Shown here: positions 23,276 to 33,165 of the stretch, one piece after another
Layout of the letters: each line of letters begins with the position of its first letter
Position numbering within the stretch: position 1 is the first letter of the stretch
Source: Carposina sasakii
Taxonomy: Eukaryota > Arthropoda > Insecta > Lepidoptera > Carposinidae
DNA: 64,000 nucleotides
Reading direction: 5' to 3'
Assembly: GCA_014607495.2 (NCBI GenBank)
Contig: CP053157.1
Coordinates: 7,750,001 to 7,814,000, forward strand
Position numbers and translations under genes: made by a program
Notes under the pieces: generated by a model
Seen by the model: only the letters and a program-made list of their open reading frames with translations
Database searches by the model: none
What the model was told of the DNA's origin: nothing

Positions 23276-23439
23276 TGTAGCGGAGCCATCTATCGGATGC
23301 AGGAGAGAACCACAATCTAATGCAAAATCCTAGAACGCGATATCGAAGTTCCTCACAATGATTGGAATATATATATGGGCCACACAACTACTAGTGGCCC
23401 GGTGGGGCCGGAAGCGCTTCCCTTTTCATCACCCTCACA
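23276..23439 (+). repeat. 3' LTR of the TRIM-like element
   Basis: 164 bp, preceded by the purine tract GGAAGGGGAGTGA and followed by GTTGT. Confidence 0.85.
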
Positions 23440-23599
23440 GTTGTTAATGCTTTCATGTCGAATAAATGATTTTGATTTGATTTCAGCTTCATATGTATAG
23501 CGGTTTTCGTGAAAATTTTGAATTACCGTTTGTCCCCTTCCCGTGGGAATTTCGGGAAATCCGTTCTTAGTGCTTCCCCTCAGTCCCTAATGAACATAT

Positions 23600-23836
23600 A
23601 CAGGGTATTTTTTTGTGCCAAACGTATACAAGAGGTACGTATTCTGCACATCAAATAAAGTTAGTTTATGAAAATAAAAATGCTGGGAAACGAGTTTAAT
23701 TTTTGGGGTGCATTTTTTTATTGAATCGGTAGCAAGCAATGTACCTAATACATATTGATGCTACGAAACGTCCGAAAATGGGGCAAGCGAAACCGCATGC
23801 CGGGGCATGTCTGCCTTATGTTGTAAACATAAACTT
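23600..23836. mobile_element. TA-flanked MITE fragment (CAGGGTA end)
   Basis: ATACAGGGTATTTTTTTGTGCC and AAATGCTGGGAAACGA match the left half of the MITE at 62548-62938. The right part is different, so it is a diverged or recombined copy. An RTE LINE is inserted at 23837. Confidence 0.5.
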
Positions 23837-24626
23837 CATCATCATCATCATTTACAGCCCTTAGAAGTCCACTGTTGGACATAGGCCTCCCCCAACAACC
23901 TCCACTCCGACCGTTCGGAAGCAGCCTGCATCCAACCGACGCCCGCGACCTTGGCCAGGTCGTCCGTCCACCTCGCGGGTGGCCTTCCCACGCTGCGTTT
24001 GCCGATACGTGGTATCAACTCTAGAACTTTCCGACTCCATCGGCCATCAGTTCTTTTTTTTTTCCTTCAAGTCTATTTATTTATTTATTTAATTAGTATA
24101 CCAACGATTGTTACATCAATAAACATTTATCTACTTAAAATAAAACTTAATCTAAATGCACAATCAATTACAGGTATACATCACATGCACAACAGAAATT
24201 TGCCAGTAAAAAAAAATATATATAATTCTAGAAATTTACGTTCTTCGAGCTATGTGCCCTGCCCATTACCACTTCAGCTTGCTGGACCGTTGAGCTATGT
24301 CGGTGATCTTTGTACGTCTGCGGAACTCCTCATTTCTGATTCGATCACGCAGAGAGATCCCAAGCATAGCTCTCTCCATCGCTCGCTGTGCGATCCTGAG
24401 CTTCTTTATGAGGCACATAGTTAGAGACCACGCACTGGTTGAATATCTTCGTCTTTAAGAACTGGGGTATCTTGGATACAAATAATCTTAGTAGCTTCCC
24501 GAACGCTGCCCAGCCGAGTTGGATTCGCCGATTTACCTCCTTCTCAAAGTTGGACTTACCTAGTTTGACCGTCTGTCGCAGGTAAACATACTCGTCAACA
24601 ACTTCGAGCATCGAGCTCCCAACCAG
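23837..24626 (-). mobile_element. 5'-truncated RTE LINE with 10-bp target-site duplication
   Basis: The minus-strand element begins at GGTTGGGAGCTCGATGCTCG (24625) and ends in (GATGAT)n at 23837. It is the same family as 20350-22027 but covers only the part after the RT domain (EVVDEYVYLRQTVKLGKSNF is readable). ACATAAACTT occurs directly at both borders (23827-23836 and 24627-24636), an exact 10-bp duplication. A second, later insertion lies at 24056-24239. Confidence 0.85.
24056..24239 (-). mobile_element. LINE 3'-end insertion (184 bp) inside the minus-strand RTE
   Basis: GTTCTT stands on both sides (24050-24055, 24240-24245). The sister RTE copy at 21.8 kb shows the uninterrupted site CAGTTCTTCGAGC in inverse orientation. 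The minus strand ends in TTGAAGGAAAAAAA, an A-rich tail, so this is a 5'-truncated retroposon. Confidence 0.75.
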
Positions 24627-24639
24627 ACATAAACTTACC

Positions 24640-25433
24640 AAGGTTAATACATAAACCTACCTACTTAATCTAATACTACTTAATACTTAATAATAATAAT
24701 AATAATACTTAATTTAATGCTGCACTTTTGTGTCCTGTGTTAGAAGCCACTAATCATCACAAAGACCTTCTACACAGAAGGTTTCACAGAAGATACAACT
24801 TCCATTTGAATACACTCGTGTGTATTCACAATTACTAACTAAAGAACATTATCACTATCACCTGCTATCACCACTATCACTCAAATCTTAGAGAAAACCG
24901 GTTCCTTTGTTACTTTCAGTGCTTCTGTACCCAGTAACCGGTATTTTCCGTAACCAGTACAGAAAAACAAGTAGATAATAACATAAAAACACATATACTA
25001 TTACTATAAAATAAGCAAATTACAAAATTAATGTTATTGTACTTATTACTACTTATTTCGCAAAAAATCGATATGCATGCGCGTATCTCCTGTGACGCAC
25101 AAACCGGAACTGAATTTTAAAAATAATTATTTCTTCAAGGCACAGACTACATGAAGGCAAGGACACAGCGCACAGTGGGCTAGGGGCTAGGATTGAAAAA
25201 AATGGGAATTATGGATTGAAGTTTGCGAATCACGTCAATTTTTTTTCTGTGTACTCATTTTATCAAAACAAACAACTTTTGTTTGAAAAACTTTTCTTAA
25301 AAAAATATTGTTTTTTTTGTATGGAGAAAAAGTAAAAACTGTAAACATCGAAAGGGGTAAAAGTGTTAGCAGTGGCGGTTAGCAAGGGTTAAAGTAGATC
25401 TCTTCTATGACTTCCACTAGCCGCTATAGCCAA
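24640..25433. other. Non-genic AT-rich stretch
   Basis: No gene or clear element is seen. The last about 55 bp (CTTCTATGACTTCCACTAGC and following) is a monomer of the minisatellite seen at 27.75-28.2 kb, split by the Helitron-like insertion at 25434. Confidence 0.45.
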
Positions 25434-26408
25434 TCTACACTAATATTATAAAGAGGAAAACTTTGTTTGTTTGGTTGTAATGAATAGGCTCAAAAACTAC
25501 TGGACCGATTTTAAAAATTCTTTCACCGTTAGAATCCTTATAGGACCTGGATGAACATAGGCTATAAGAATTTCCCGATATTCCCACGGGAAGGCGACAA
25601 ACGGGAATTCTATATTTTTTACGAAAACCACTATACATATGAAGCTGAAATCGGGCATATATGTTCATTGGGGAGAGCAAGGGAGGACTAAAAACGGATT
25701 TCCCGAAATTCCCACGGGAAGGGGACAAACGGGAATTCATAATTTTTACGAAAACCGCTATACATATTAAGCTGAAATTGGGCATAGATGTTCATTAGGG
25801 ACTGCAAGTAAGCACTAAGGACGAATTTCCCGAAATTCCCACGGGAAGGGGGCCAACGGGAATTAATTATTTTTTATGAAAACGGTTACACATATGAATC
25901 TTAAGTTGGGCATATTTGTTTATTTGGGACCCCGAGGAAGCACTAGGAACGGATTTCTCGAAACTCCCACGGGAAGGGGACAAACGGGAATTCATTTTTT
26001 TACGACAAGCGCGATACATATGAACTCGAAATTAGACCTGTACGTTCATTAGGGACTGCGAGGGAGCGCTAAGAACGAATTTCCCGAAATTCCCACGGGA
26101 AGGGGACTAACGGGAATTCAATTTTTTTACAAAAACCGCTGTACATGTGAAGCTAAAATCGGAGACTGCGGGGAAGCACTAAGAATTGATTTCCCGAAAT
26201 TCCCACGGGAAGGGACTGTCTGTGCGTTTGTGCACGCTAATCTCAGGAACGGCTTAACCGATTTCGGTGCAGTTTTCAGGAATATATTGTGACAGGTCCC
26301 ACTTAACATATAGGCTACTTTTTATCCCGGGAAAATGTTTTTATCCCGGATAATTTCGACATTTTTTTTTCTGTAGTCCACGCGGACGGAGTCGCGGGCG
26401 TCCACTAG
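25434..26408 (+). mobile_element. Helitron-like element with internal tandem repeats (975 bp)
   Basis: It begins TCTACACTAATATTATAAAG and ends in GGGCGTCCACTAG, with A before and T after, the TC...CTRR and A|T pattern of Helitrons. A terminal GC-rich near-palindrome (CGCGGACGGAGTCGCGGGCG) precedes the CTAG. The interior holds about six units of roughly 105 bp, each with CCCACGGGAAGGGGACAAAC-like and ACGAAAACCGCTATACATAT-like segments. The flanks join to rebuild a minisatellite monomer (GCCAA|TATTTG against GCCAACATTTG at 27.9 kb), giving an empty site with no duplication. It has no Rep/helicase coding sequence and is non-autonomous. Confidence 0.75.
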
Positions 26409-26575
26409 TATTTGATAAAGTCGATACTCCCTATACATTTAGTATGGGGAACCTCTAAATCCTGTTGAGGGCAAGGCGGTGGACTTATTAAGTAGACTCC
26501 CAGACACGACATGTCAGCCGTCACCTTTTCTATAACTCTCACTAACCGCCATGACAGCTAACATTTGTGTCTAAC
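26409..26575 (+). repeat. Minisatellite monomer (about 160 bp)
   Basis: Shares CATTTAGTATGGGGAACC-, AAGGCGG(T/C)GGACTTATTAAG- and ATGTCAGCCGTCA-type segments with monomers at 27.75-28.2 kb. Confidence 0.6.
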
Positions 26576-26615
26576 AAAAATGGGTCTTAGTTACCTGAAT
26601 AAATGAATTTATTAT

Positions 26616-27312
26616 TATTATTATTTGTATCTCTTTTGAAATTCTCGGGACTACAGAGTCCCGGTCCTTTGAGAGGCGTGCATCGGGCCGTAGCCAAGAT
26701 GTAGAGGCCCTTTTAAGAGAACTTTAATATGGTGTTGGATACACATGACGGATACCATCGCCGAACGCACAATATGATACACCCGGCGATGGTCTCCGCC
26801 ATGTGCAAGACTATTGGAGTGCAGAGCTCTGTCATGCGATGGGAAACAAGGTCATGGGCTATGGGGCTGAATTTTGGGTGGGGTTGGAAAATCGGGCTAT
26901 TGAAGGAGACTAACGGACGCCTGCCATTACAACCAAGTCTCATAATTGTTAGGTGGCAGGCGGTGACTCGCCAACTCATTTCATGGGCCCCCTGAAACGG
27001 CCGCACGCACGGAGCGACAAAGGGGGCAACATTTGGTGAGCGGCTAGGGTGGAGGGATGCCCCTGGACTTTAAACCGAAGCCAACTCGCCACTTACTGAC
27101 GGGCACGTCCACCCTCGAGCTGTCATAGCTCTCGCGACTCCACTCTGCCCGGCCGGCGAAGGCAAGGCAGAGGTGGGGAACTGTTCCTCGTCAGACTTCA
27201 CTCCGGCGCCGGAGATGAGGAACAGGGTCTTCCCCCGGGAGTACTTTAGGTCCGTGGGAACGCTACCTCCCAACAGCTCGCCACAAGCTGCCCTGCGGGC
27301 TTATTATTATTA
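26616..27312 (-). mobile_element. About 700-bp GC-rich element flanked by (ATT)n, minus copy
   Basis: This is an inverted counterpart of 58252-58955. On the minus strand it runs from GCCCGCAGGGCAGCTTGTGG to CGGGACTCTGTAGTCCCGAG and is bounded by (AAT)n-type microsatellite on both sides. A conserved reading frame ([26 protein letters not shown]) is open near its start in both copies but diverges by frameshift here. Insertion into TAA repeats is known for the Dong/R4 LINE group, so it may be a 5'-truncated LINE of that type. That placement is inference only. Confidence 0.6.
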
Positions 27313-27449
27313 TTTGTTACAGTTTACAGTCAGCACCACATCATACATATGAATATATAGCGTACCTTATAATATTAATTATTATTATTATATAAAGTCA
27401 ATTGATTAAAGGCTATATTTTATAAAAGTAGCTATTATGACTCCTGCAA

Positions 27450-27760
27450 TATTGTTCTGTGAGATTGCGATGGTTGTATAAATAGCAGGGTAGAAACTAA
27501 ATGGTGTCACTTTATTCTTGACTGTTGAGTTTGTAAGATGTTACTCTGCTCGATCTCTGTTCTATTTAAAAACGTTGCAACGATATAATCTATTTACGGC
27601 GAATCGGGTTTCTTGCTGCTTCTTTCCCCGAATGTTATATCGCCTGAAGCAGCTTTAACTGTATAAGTGATAAATAAATAGTTCTACATAGCAACTGCGA
27701 TGTTTGACTCCGCATCCTGAATATACTGCTGCGCCAACGAGTAATCATCGGTGACACATT
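27450..27760 (+). mobile_element. Possible solo LTR
   Basis: This is a roughly 310-bp segment starting TGTTCTGTGAG and ending GGTGACACA. It contains a TATAAATAG box near 27476 and an AATAAA near 27673, the layout of an LTR promoter and polyadenylation signal. I could not find a target-site duplication or a second copy, so this stays tentative. Confidence 0.3.
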
Positions 27761-27764
27761 ACAT

Positions 27765-28205
27765 TTTAATGGATGCTTCCCATACAACATTTATTATTGG
27801 GGAACTATTAAGTCCTGTCAAGGCCAAGGCGGCAGACTTATTACAAGAGACTCCAAAGCACCAAATGTCAGCCGTTATCTCTTCTATGACTTCTACTAGC
27901 CGCCATAGCCAACATTTGCTGAAGTCGAAACTTTTCATACATTTAGTATGGGAAATTTCCTGTGAGACTCCTGTGGAGGTCAAGGCGGACGACTTATTAA
28001 GTAGACTCCAAAGCATAAAATATTAGCCGTCATCTTTTCTAACACGCCCACTAACCACAACAGCTAACAAAGTCAATGGTCCCCATACATTTTGTACGGC
28101 GATGTTCTAGGTCACGTGAAGACCAAGGCGGCAGACTTACAACATAAATTCCAAGGCATGAAATGTCGGCCGTCAACTCTACTTTAACCCTTATAAACCG
28201 CCACT
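27765..28205 (+). repeat. Minisatellite of about 150-170-bp monomers (three units)
   Basis: Repeated features are CATTTAGTATGG or CATTTTGTACGG, AAGGC(G/C)AAGGCGG-like, GACTTATTA or GACTTACAA, CTCCAAAGCA or TTCCAAGGCA, and GTCAGCCGTCA or TCGGCCGTCA. Further monomers lie at 25.38-25.43 and 26.41-26.57 kb. The open frames on both strands here (91 and 85 aa) come from the repeat and are not genes. Confidence 0.65.
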
Positions 28206-28209
28206 GTTT

Positions 28210-29720
28210 ACTCGATTTAGTATTTTAGGACATTATCAATATTAAAGATTGTGCAAGGAATTGCATTTCAGAAGTCTTTTGATTGCTTAAAGTTCTGTGT
28301 ATGTATTCACGAAGAGCCAACGCTGCATTTCCTTTAACTATACCGTAGCAATACACAGACCGTGTGGTGGGCCATGTGACTTGTTGATTTTAGAAGGTTG
28401 AAGAAGTTTTTGATTATTGTGATCAAAGATGTTGATTGTGTTATTCAAACTTCAATCGTATTCATCCATTGAAAACAAAGTACGGAAAGCTAAATACCTA
28501 AAGTACCATTGAATACATTACATACTACCAAAGGTTTCCTCAAAAAATACAAGTGTAGGTTATAATAATCATGGGAGTATTGTAATAAATAATTAAACTT
28601 TACTTACATTTGTCGGTTTTGTTTTATCCTAGGTTTCGTGTTGTTGTTTGTTATTACTAGAGAGAGTATCTAAGTAGCCGATATTTAGGTACCTACCTAC
28701 GCGCTGGTACGGTGTGTCTTTAGCATAACAGCTATTTTTAAATAGAATGTGATTGAAGCTTGAGTAGGTACCTAAACGAACCATATCTTAACTAATGTAT
28801 TGAACATTAGTCCCGGTAAATGTGCGAGAGAGGACGCGCGCGAGGCTTGTCGGCTGATCAAAGGTATTTACGGGATACCGCTCGAGTGCCCGTACAGGTT
28901 CAAGGGCGGGCAGCGTTACACGTGCCACTGTCTAGCGTAGTAGCGTTCGGATTTCGATACCAAAATGCTAAAACAGACGAATTTCTTTCTGTTGTTACGT
29001 TAATTTTGACAATGGTGTTTAATTAATTTTCTGTTATTTATGTTATGTGTGACTTCGTCATTTTATTAAACTTGAAGAAGTTATTGATGAAGAAGTTTGT
29101 GATTCGTGATTTTTGCCCTAGAAAAGGTACCTACTTACTTACTCGATTGTCACTTAGCTTAGTTAGCTCGAAAGAGCCTAAATTAACGATGTTTCCCGCG
29201 TATCGCGTAGGTAGTCAATAGTACCTACTACTATTATTAACAATTTACACTGTACGTACTATAGTTTCAAGTTAGTGTGCCTACCTAGCTAGGTTATTCC
29301 TGTATGTTATGTTATGATGATTAGTAAGAAATAGACACTGGAAACTGGAGAAGTTTCGATCGAGAGCCGGCAAGAGCCCGACCGGGCAATCAGCTGATCG
29401 CTAGCGAACCATGTTCCTGTCATACCTAGTAGATATTGTACACCATCTCTCATTCGTGTGTCCATGAACATTTCCACTAAGAATACGATCGTAAATGTAG
29501 GTAGGTACTTAATTAATAATAAGAACTAACTTTTTTGTGTTAGTAACAAAGTAGTAGTTTTGTCTTAGCTGGATTTTTCGTATTGGTTGTTGCTGCCAGT
29601 GTAGCCTAGTGTAGGTTTGAACATGCTTCGCGCGAAAGCTAGAGAGCCAAGCGATTTCTGGTACTCGTAGCATTACCCACCGCGCGCTGTAACTTTTGCC
29701 TTGGATTATTGATAGGAAAT
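28210..29720. other. Low-repeat stretch without a confirmed gene
   Basis: Compared with its surroundings this region has few recognisable repeats. It contains the exon-like cysteine-rich frame at 28811-28940 and several GTAGGTAC-type AT-rich runs. It could hold regulatory sequence or exons of an unrecognised gene. Confidence 0.35.
28811..28940 (+). CDS. Candidate terminal exon of an unrecognised cysteine-rich peptide
   Basis: After a plausible acceptor (TATTGAACATTAG) a frame reads PGKCAREDAREACRLIKGIY, then GIPLECPYRFKGG, then QRYTCHCLA and a TAG stop at 28938. Five cysteines within 39 residues and a balanced codon pattern in a low-repeat region are unlike the surrounding DNA. No upstream exon, signal peptide or start was found, and I do not recognise the family. 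It may be a remnant of a transposon or chance. A frame one base off here, 68 codons long, is a shadow. Confidence 0.25.
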
Positions 29721-29734
29721 GTTTGGAATTAACT

Positions 29735-29935
29735 AACGTTTCTTCGGGAAAGATGTTTGTTAGTCATGCCTACATGCATTTCTGCCAAAAAATGCAACTT
29801 GATAAGTAGACTTTAGAGCTCATCTTAGATCTTGGAAACCAGACACTTCCCAGGTATGCTTCCATGGAGAAAAATGTTCGTGATGATGAGGAGAATGCTT
29901 GGTATTCAGAAACGTTGACGACCAAAAAATACCCT
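29735..29935. mobile_element. Fragment of the TA-flanked MITE
   Basis: GGAAACCAGACACTTCCCAG, then GTATGCTTCCATGGAG, and GACGACCAAAAA near the end match the right half of 62548-62938. The end reads ATACCCTGTATA in place of ATCATCCTGTA. Confidence 0.65.
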
Positions 29936-29937
29936 GT

Positions 29938-30545
29938 ATACCCGATTTTAGCTTCACATATACAGCGGTTTTTGTATAAAAAATTGAATTCCCGTTGGTC
30001 CCCTTCCCGTGGGAATTTTGGGAAATTCATTCTTAGTGCCTTCTCGTAGTCCCTAATCCGATTTCAACTTCATACAAATAGCGGTGTTCGTAAAAATTTG
30101 GAATACCCGTTTGTCCCCTTCCCGTGGGAATTTCAGGAAATTCGTTCATAGTGCTTCCTCGCAGTCCCCAATGAACACATATGCCCGATTTCGGCTTCAT
30201 ATGTATAGCGGTTTTCGTAAAAAAATATGAATTCCCGATTGTCCCCTTCCCGTGGGAATTTCGGGAAATCCGTTTTTAGTCCTCCCTCGCTGTTCCCTAT
30301 GAACATATATGCCCGATTTCAGCTTCATATGTATAGTGGTTTTCGTAAAAAATATATAATTCCCGTTGGTCGCCTTCCCTTGGGAATATAGGGATATCTT
30401 ATAGCCTATGTTCATCCAGGTCCAATAAGGATTCTAACGGTGAAAGAATTTTTGAAATTGGTCCAGTAGTTTCGGAGCCTATTCACTGCAAATAAACAAA
30501 CAAACATACAAACAATCAAAATTTACCTCTTTATAATATTAGTAC
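29938..30545 (-). mobile_element. Helitron-like element, minus strand, 3'-truncated
   Basis: The minus strand starts at TACTAATATTATAAAGAGG (about 30543), the 5' end seen at 25434, and runs through about five of the 105-bp CCCGTGGGAATTTC units before ending at the MITE fragment at 29935. Confidence 0.65.
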
Positions 30546-30612
30546 AATGCTGTATTTAATGTCTCTAACGATTTTCAGCACTATGCGTATTTTTCCTAGG
30601 TTATAACTTTTT

Positions 30613-30876
30613 AGACTATGATTCTGAGGCGAATACTACTGAAAATTTTCGCAGGAAACTCCTAAATTTCCGACTTTTTAAAAATTATTTTTCTCAGAAA
30701 ATATAGTTAGTAAATTTAAGTAGGCTTTAAATAATGACATAAAAACAAAATTTTAACTTAGGTAGGTATGTATGGTATCCAAAAAAGTTTCGTTCAAAAA
30801 AGTTCAACTAACTGATCAACCACAGGTAATTCAAAAAACAGCAAAACAAGTGGTTTTCGCCTCAGAATCATAGTCT
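30613..30876. mobile_element. MITE with 21-bp perfect TIRs
   Basis: AGACTATGATTCTGAGGCGA(A) at 30613 is repeated as its exact inverse at 30856-30876. Total length is 264 bp, AT-rich inside, without coding sequence. Confidence 0.75.
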
Positions 30877-31397
30877 GAACTCGCCACATCAATATTTGCC
30901 TGGCTGTCACTTCCATCCTGTATAACGATTTTTAAATTAAATTGCAATTTTTTATGTACTACGTTCCTTTTAACACGTGATATTGTAGGTCCTATAGAGT
31001 ACATATAAAAATTATTAACAAAGAATCGAACGAACGAATTTAGTATCGGATTTCGGTGAATGATCCATTACCTAATAAATACCTACGTAGAAAGAATACT
31101 TATGGAAATAGAAAATATCGTGGTAATAGCGAAATGCGCTTTTTATATTAGATTAAATTTCTAATATCACTAGTTTACAAATTATTATATTTTGCAATAC
31201 CCATAGACGATTTATAGTAAATTTGATTTGTGTCGATCCTCATATCATTATAACTTAAGCCATATATTTTTATCACGTCACGTTTTTTAAATATACCCTA
31301 AAGTTGTTTTATACGGATTTATACTTCGTGTCTAGTTTGTTACAATAATATTGTAAGATTAATGTAATTGTTGAAAGTGATTTCCTTTTAAATATGT

Positions 31398-32547
31398 ATG
31401 TCTTCAAGACAGTGTAAATTAAGCTCGAATAGTATTTGTTATGTTTGCGGTAAATTTATCATAACAAAAAAGAAGAGAAATATTACAGAAGCGGTAAAAC
31501 GAGCCTACTTCCAATACTTTCAAATTCCTGTATAAAATCTTGATAAAAAATGGGTACCTGGAGTAGTGTGTGATAATTGCAGAAGTGTTCTTACGAACTG
31601 GGCTGCAGGAAAAAATAAATACTTAATATTTGGCATACCAATGCAATGGAGAGAACAAACAAACCACGCAACTGACTGCTACTTTTGCCTAACAAGAACT
31701 TTTGGTTTTAATAACAAAAACAAGAAACATGTTCAGTATCCTGATGTTCCATCGGTCACAAAATCTGTGCTTCACTCTGATGGAGTTCCTTATCCGTCAT
31801 TGCCCAGTAGTTCAAATTCAAAAAATGATTCAGAATCAATGAATTTAATTGAAGAATCTTCTTCGAAACAGTGCGATCTTGACAGTGATGATGATGATTT
31901 TATGGAAGATGAATCTAAAGATGAACCTCGCATGATTACGCATAGTGAATTAAATGACCAAATGAGAGACCTTCGGCTTTCTAAAGCTAAATCCGAACTG
32001 CTTGCTTCAAGGCTTCAACGATTGATGAAAAATTTTGTGAAAAAACTTGACAAAAATGGACCGGCCATTGAACACTTGAAAAAAAGTTTTCCTGGTCTCT
32101 CTGATGCCAAGATTAAGGAAGGAATATTCGTGGGACCTCAAATCAGAAAAATCCTAAAGGATAACATTTTTGAGAGTCACTTAACCGCTGTCGAAAAAGA
32201 TGCTTGGTTTTCTTTTAAAGCGGTTGTGAAAAATTTCTTAGATAACCACAAAGCAGAAAATTATAAAGAAATTGTGTCCAATTTATTACAAAATTACCAC
32301 AAAATGGGAGTGCATAGGTATGTCCCTTAAAATCCACTTTTTGCACTCACATTTGGATTTTTTTCCCGAAAACCTAGGAAGCGTAAGTGACGAGCATGGC
32401 GAACGTTTCCATCAAGATTTGAAGTCATTTGAAGAGAGGTACCAAGGTTTTTGGGACAAAAATATGTTAGGTGATTACTGCTGGTCTATCTTGAGAGAAA
32501 CTGACCCCGACCAGTATAAAAGAAGAAGTACTTTGATTCATTTTTAA
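31398..32547 (+). pseudogene. Pseudogene of a widespread arthropod cysteine-rich protein family (function unknown)
   Basis: A single-exon gene of about 382 codons is readable from ATG 31398 (MSSRQCKLSSNSICYVCGKF) to the stop at 32545-32547. The N-terminus has paired cysteines (CYVCGK, VVCDNCRS, DCYFCL) that look like a zinc-binding module. The middle is acidic and coiled-coil-like. The C-terminus has the conserved MSLKIHFLHSHLDFFPENLG, then SVSDEHGERFHQD and LGDYCWSILRE. I recall this arrangement from many repeated, uncharacterised arthropod proteins, perhaps of transposon origin. Two lesions break it: a TAA at 31533-31535 and a one-base frameshift near 32305-32312, just before MSLKIHF. The otherwise well-kept frame suggests recent inactivation. 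Confidence 0.65.
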
Positions 32548-32740
32548 TGTTTTTATTGTATAACTAAGCAAAAAATTTGCAAATTTTTTAAAATAAATAT
32601 TTTCAAAATGTGACGTGCTAATTTTTTTTTTAACTTTAGTATCGAACTAAGGATGGTTTATTAACCGACTTCAAAAAGAGAGGTTATCAATTCGTCTGTA
32701 TGTTTTTTTTTTATTTTTTATATGTGTTACCTCAGAACTC

Positions 32741-33165
32741 TTAGTATTCTTTCTTAGTATTCTTTATTGTACATATAAATTTTTGTCATAGACAGTTAGT
32801 TGTAAAAGAAATAGTACAAAGGCGAGCTTATCTCTAAAAGAGATTTCTTCCAGCAAACCATTAAGTACAAAGAAAATTTTATAATATATAAAAGGAATAT
32901 CATATGTGCACACGTATTAAAATATAAATATACTTAACACAAAATAAATATATTTACTAAATAATAACAATACTTAATTATCTACTTAGATACCTACATA
33001 CATAATAGAGACATACATATATATAATAAAATATATATCTATAATACTACTACATACTAATTTATCTATATAATACATACAAACATTATATTGTGACCTA
33101 TTCAAACTATATCAGATAATAACACTGTGAAAGAATTAAGGAAGAGGTAGGTAGAATAGATAGGA
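32741..33165 (-). mobile_element. Retroposon insertion in composite copy A
   Basis: AACTC flanks both sides (32736-32740, 33166-33170), and copies B, E and F show the empty site CAGAACTCCGTCATTTATG. Interior sequence CAAAGGCGAGCTTATCTCTA resembles the 3' part of lepidopteran Jockey-like LINEs. Orientation is uncertain. Confidence 0.6.

Larger units (their letters stand above)
22655..23439 (+). mobile_element. TRIM-like miniature LTR retrotransposon (785 bp)
   Basis: Two 164-bp LTRs (22655-22818 and 23276-23439) begin TGTAGCGGAGCC and end in ACA. They are identical except for four differences, all in the last 11 bases. A TTGGTGACCCC primer-binding-like site directly follows the 5' LTR, and a purine tract GGAAGGGGAGTGA directly precedes the 3' LTR. 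GTTGT flanks both sides (22650-22654 and 23440-23444), a 5-bp target-site duplication. The 457-bp interior is GC-rich with CAG-rich and repetitive CGACTCA(C/-)-type segments and has no gag or pol coding sequence, so it must depend on an autonomous partner. It lies in the 3' UTR of the Jockey LINE. Confidence 0.85.
20140..23482 (+). mobile_element. Jockey/CR1-like LINE 3' part, carrying nested RTE and TRIM insertions
   Basis: ORF2 C-terminal sequence is split. One part at about 20200-20349 encodes HIEKLSKKLSSAAYAVKRIR and ends HSILTYGI; the other resumes at about 22028 with WGSAADW and continues at 22073-22330 (LQKRAVGAILNLGSR, then FKELNIMTLASNYIYENLL). These are classical post-RT motifs. The 3' UTR follows and ends in TGATTTTGATTTGATTT at about 23482. 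An RTE element sits at 20350-22027 and an LTR element at 22655-23439. The frame of the second part is open to a stop at 22330. Confidence 0.7.
19866..23595 (-). mobile_element. Helitron-like repeat (minus), split by a Jockey LINE
   Basis: The left part, 19866-20135, starts at ACTAGTGGCCCGCCCTCGC, which on the minus strand is a 3' CTAG-type end, and holds about two units containing CCCGTGGGAATTTCGGGAAA. The unit resumes at about 23483 with CAGCTTCATATGTATAGCGG and ends near 23595. The same order without interruption is seen at 30040-30200. The sequence between is the LINE nest. Confidence 0.6.
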
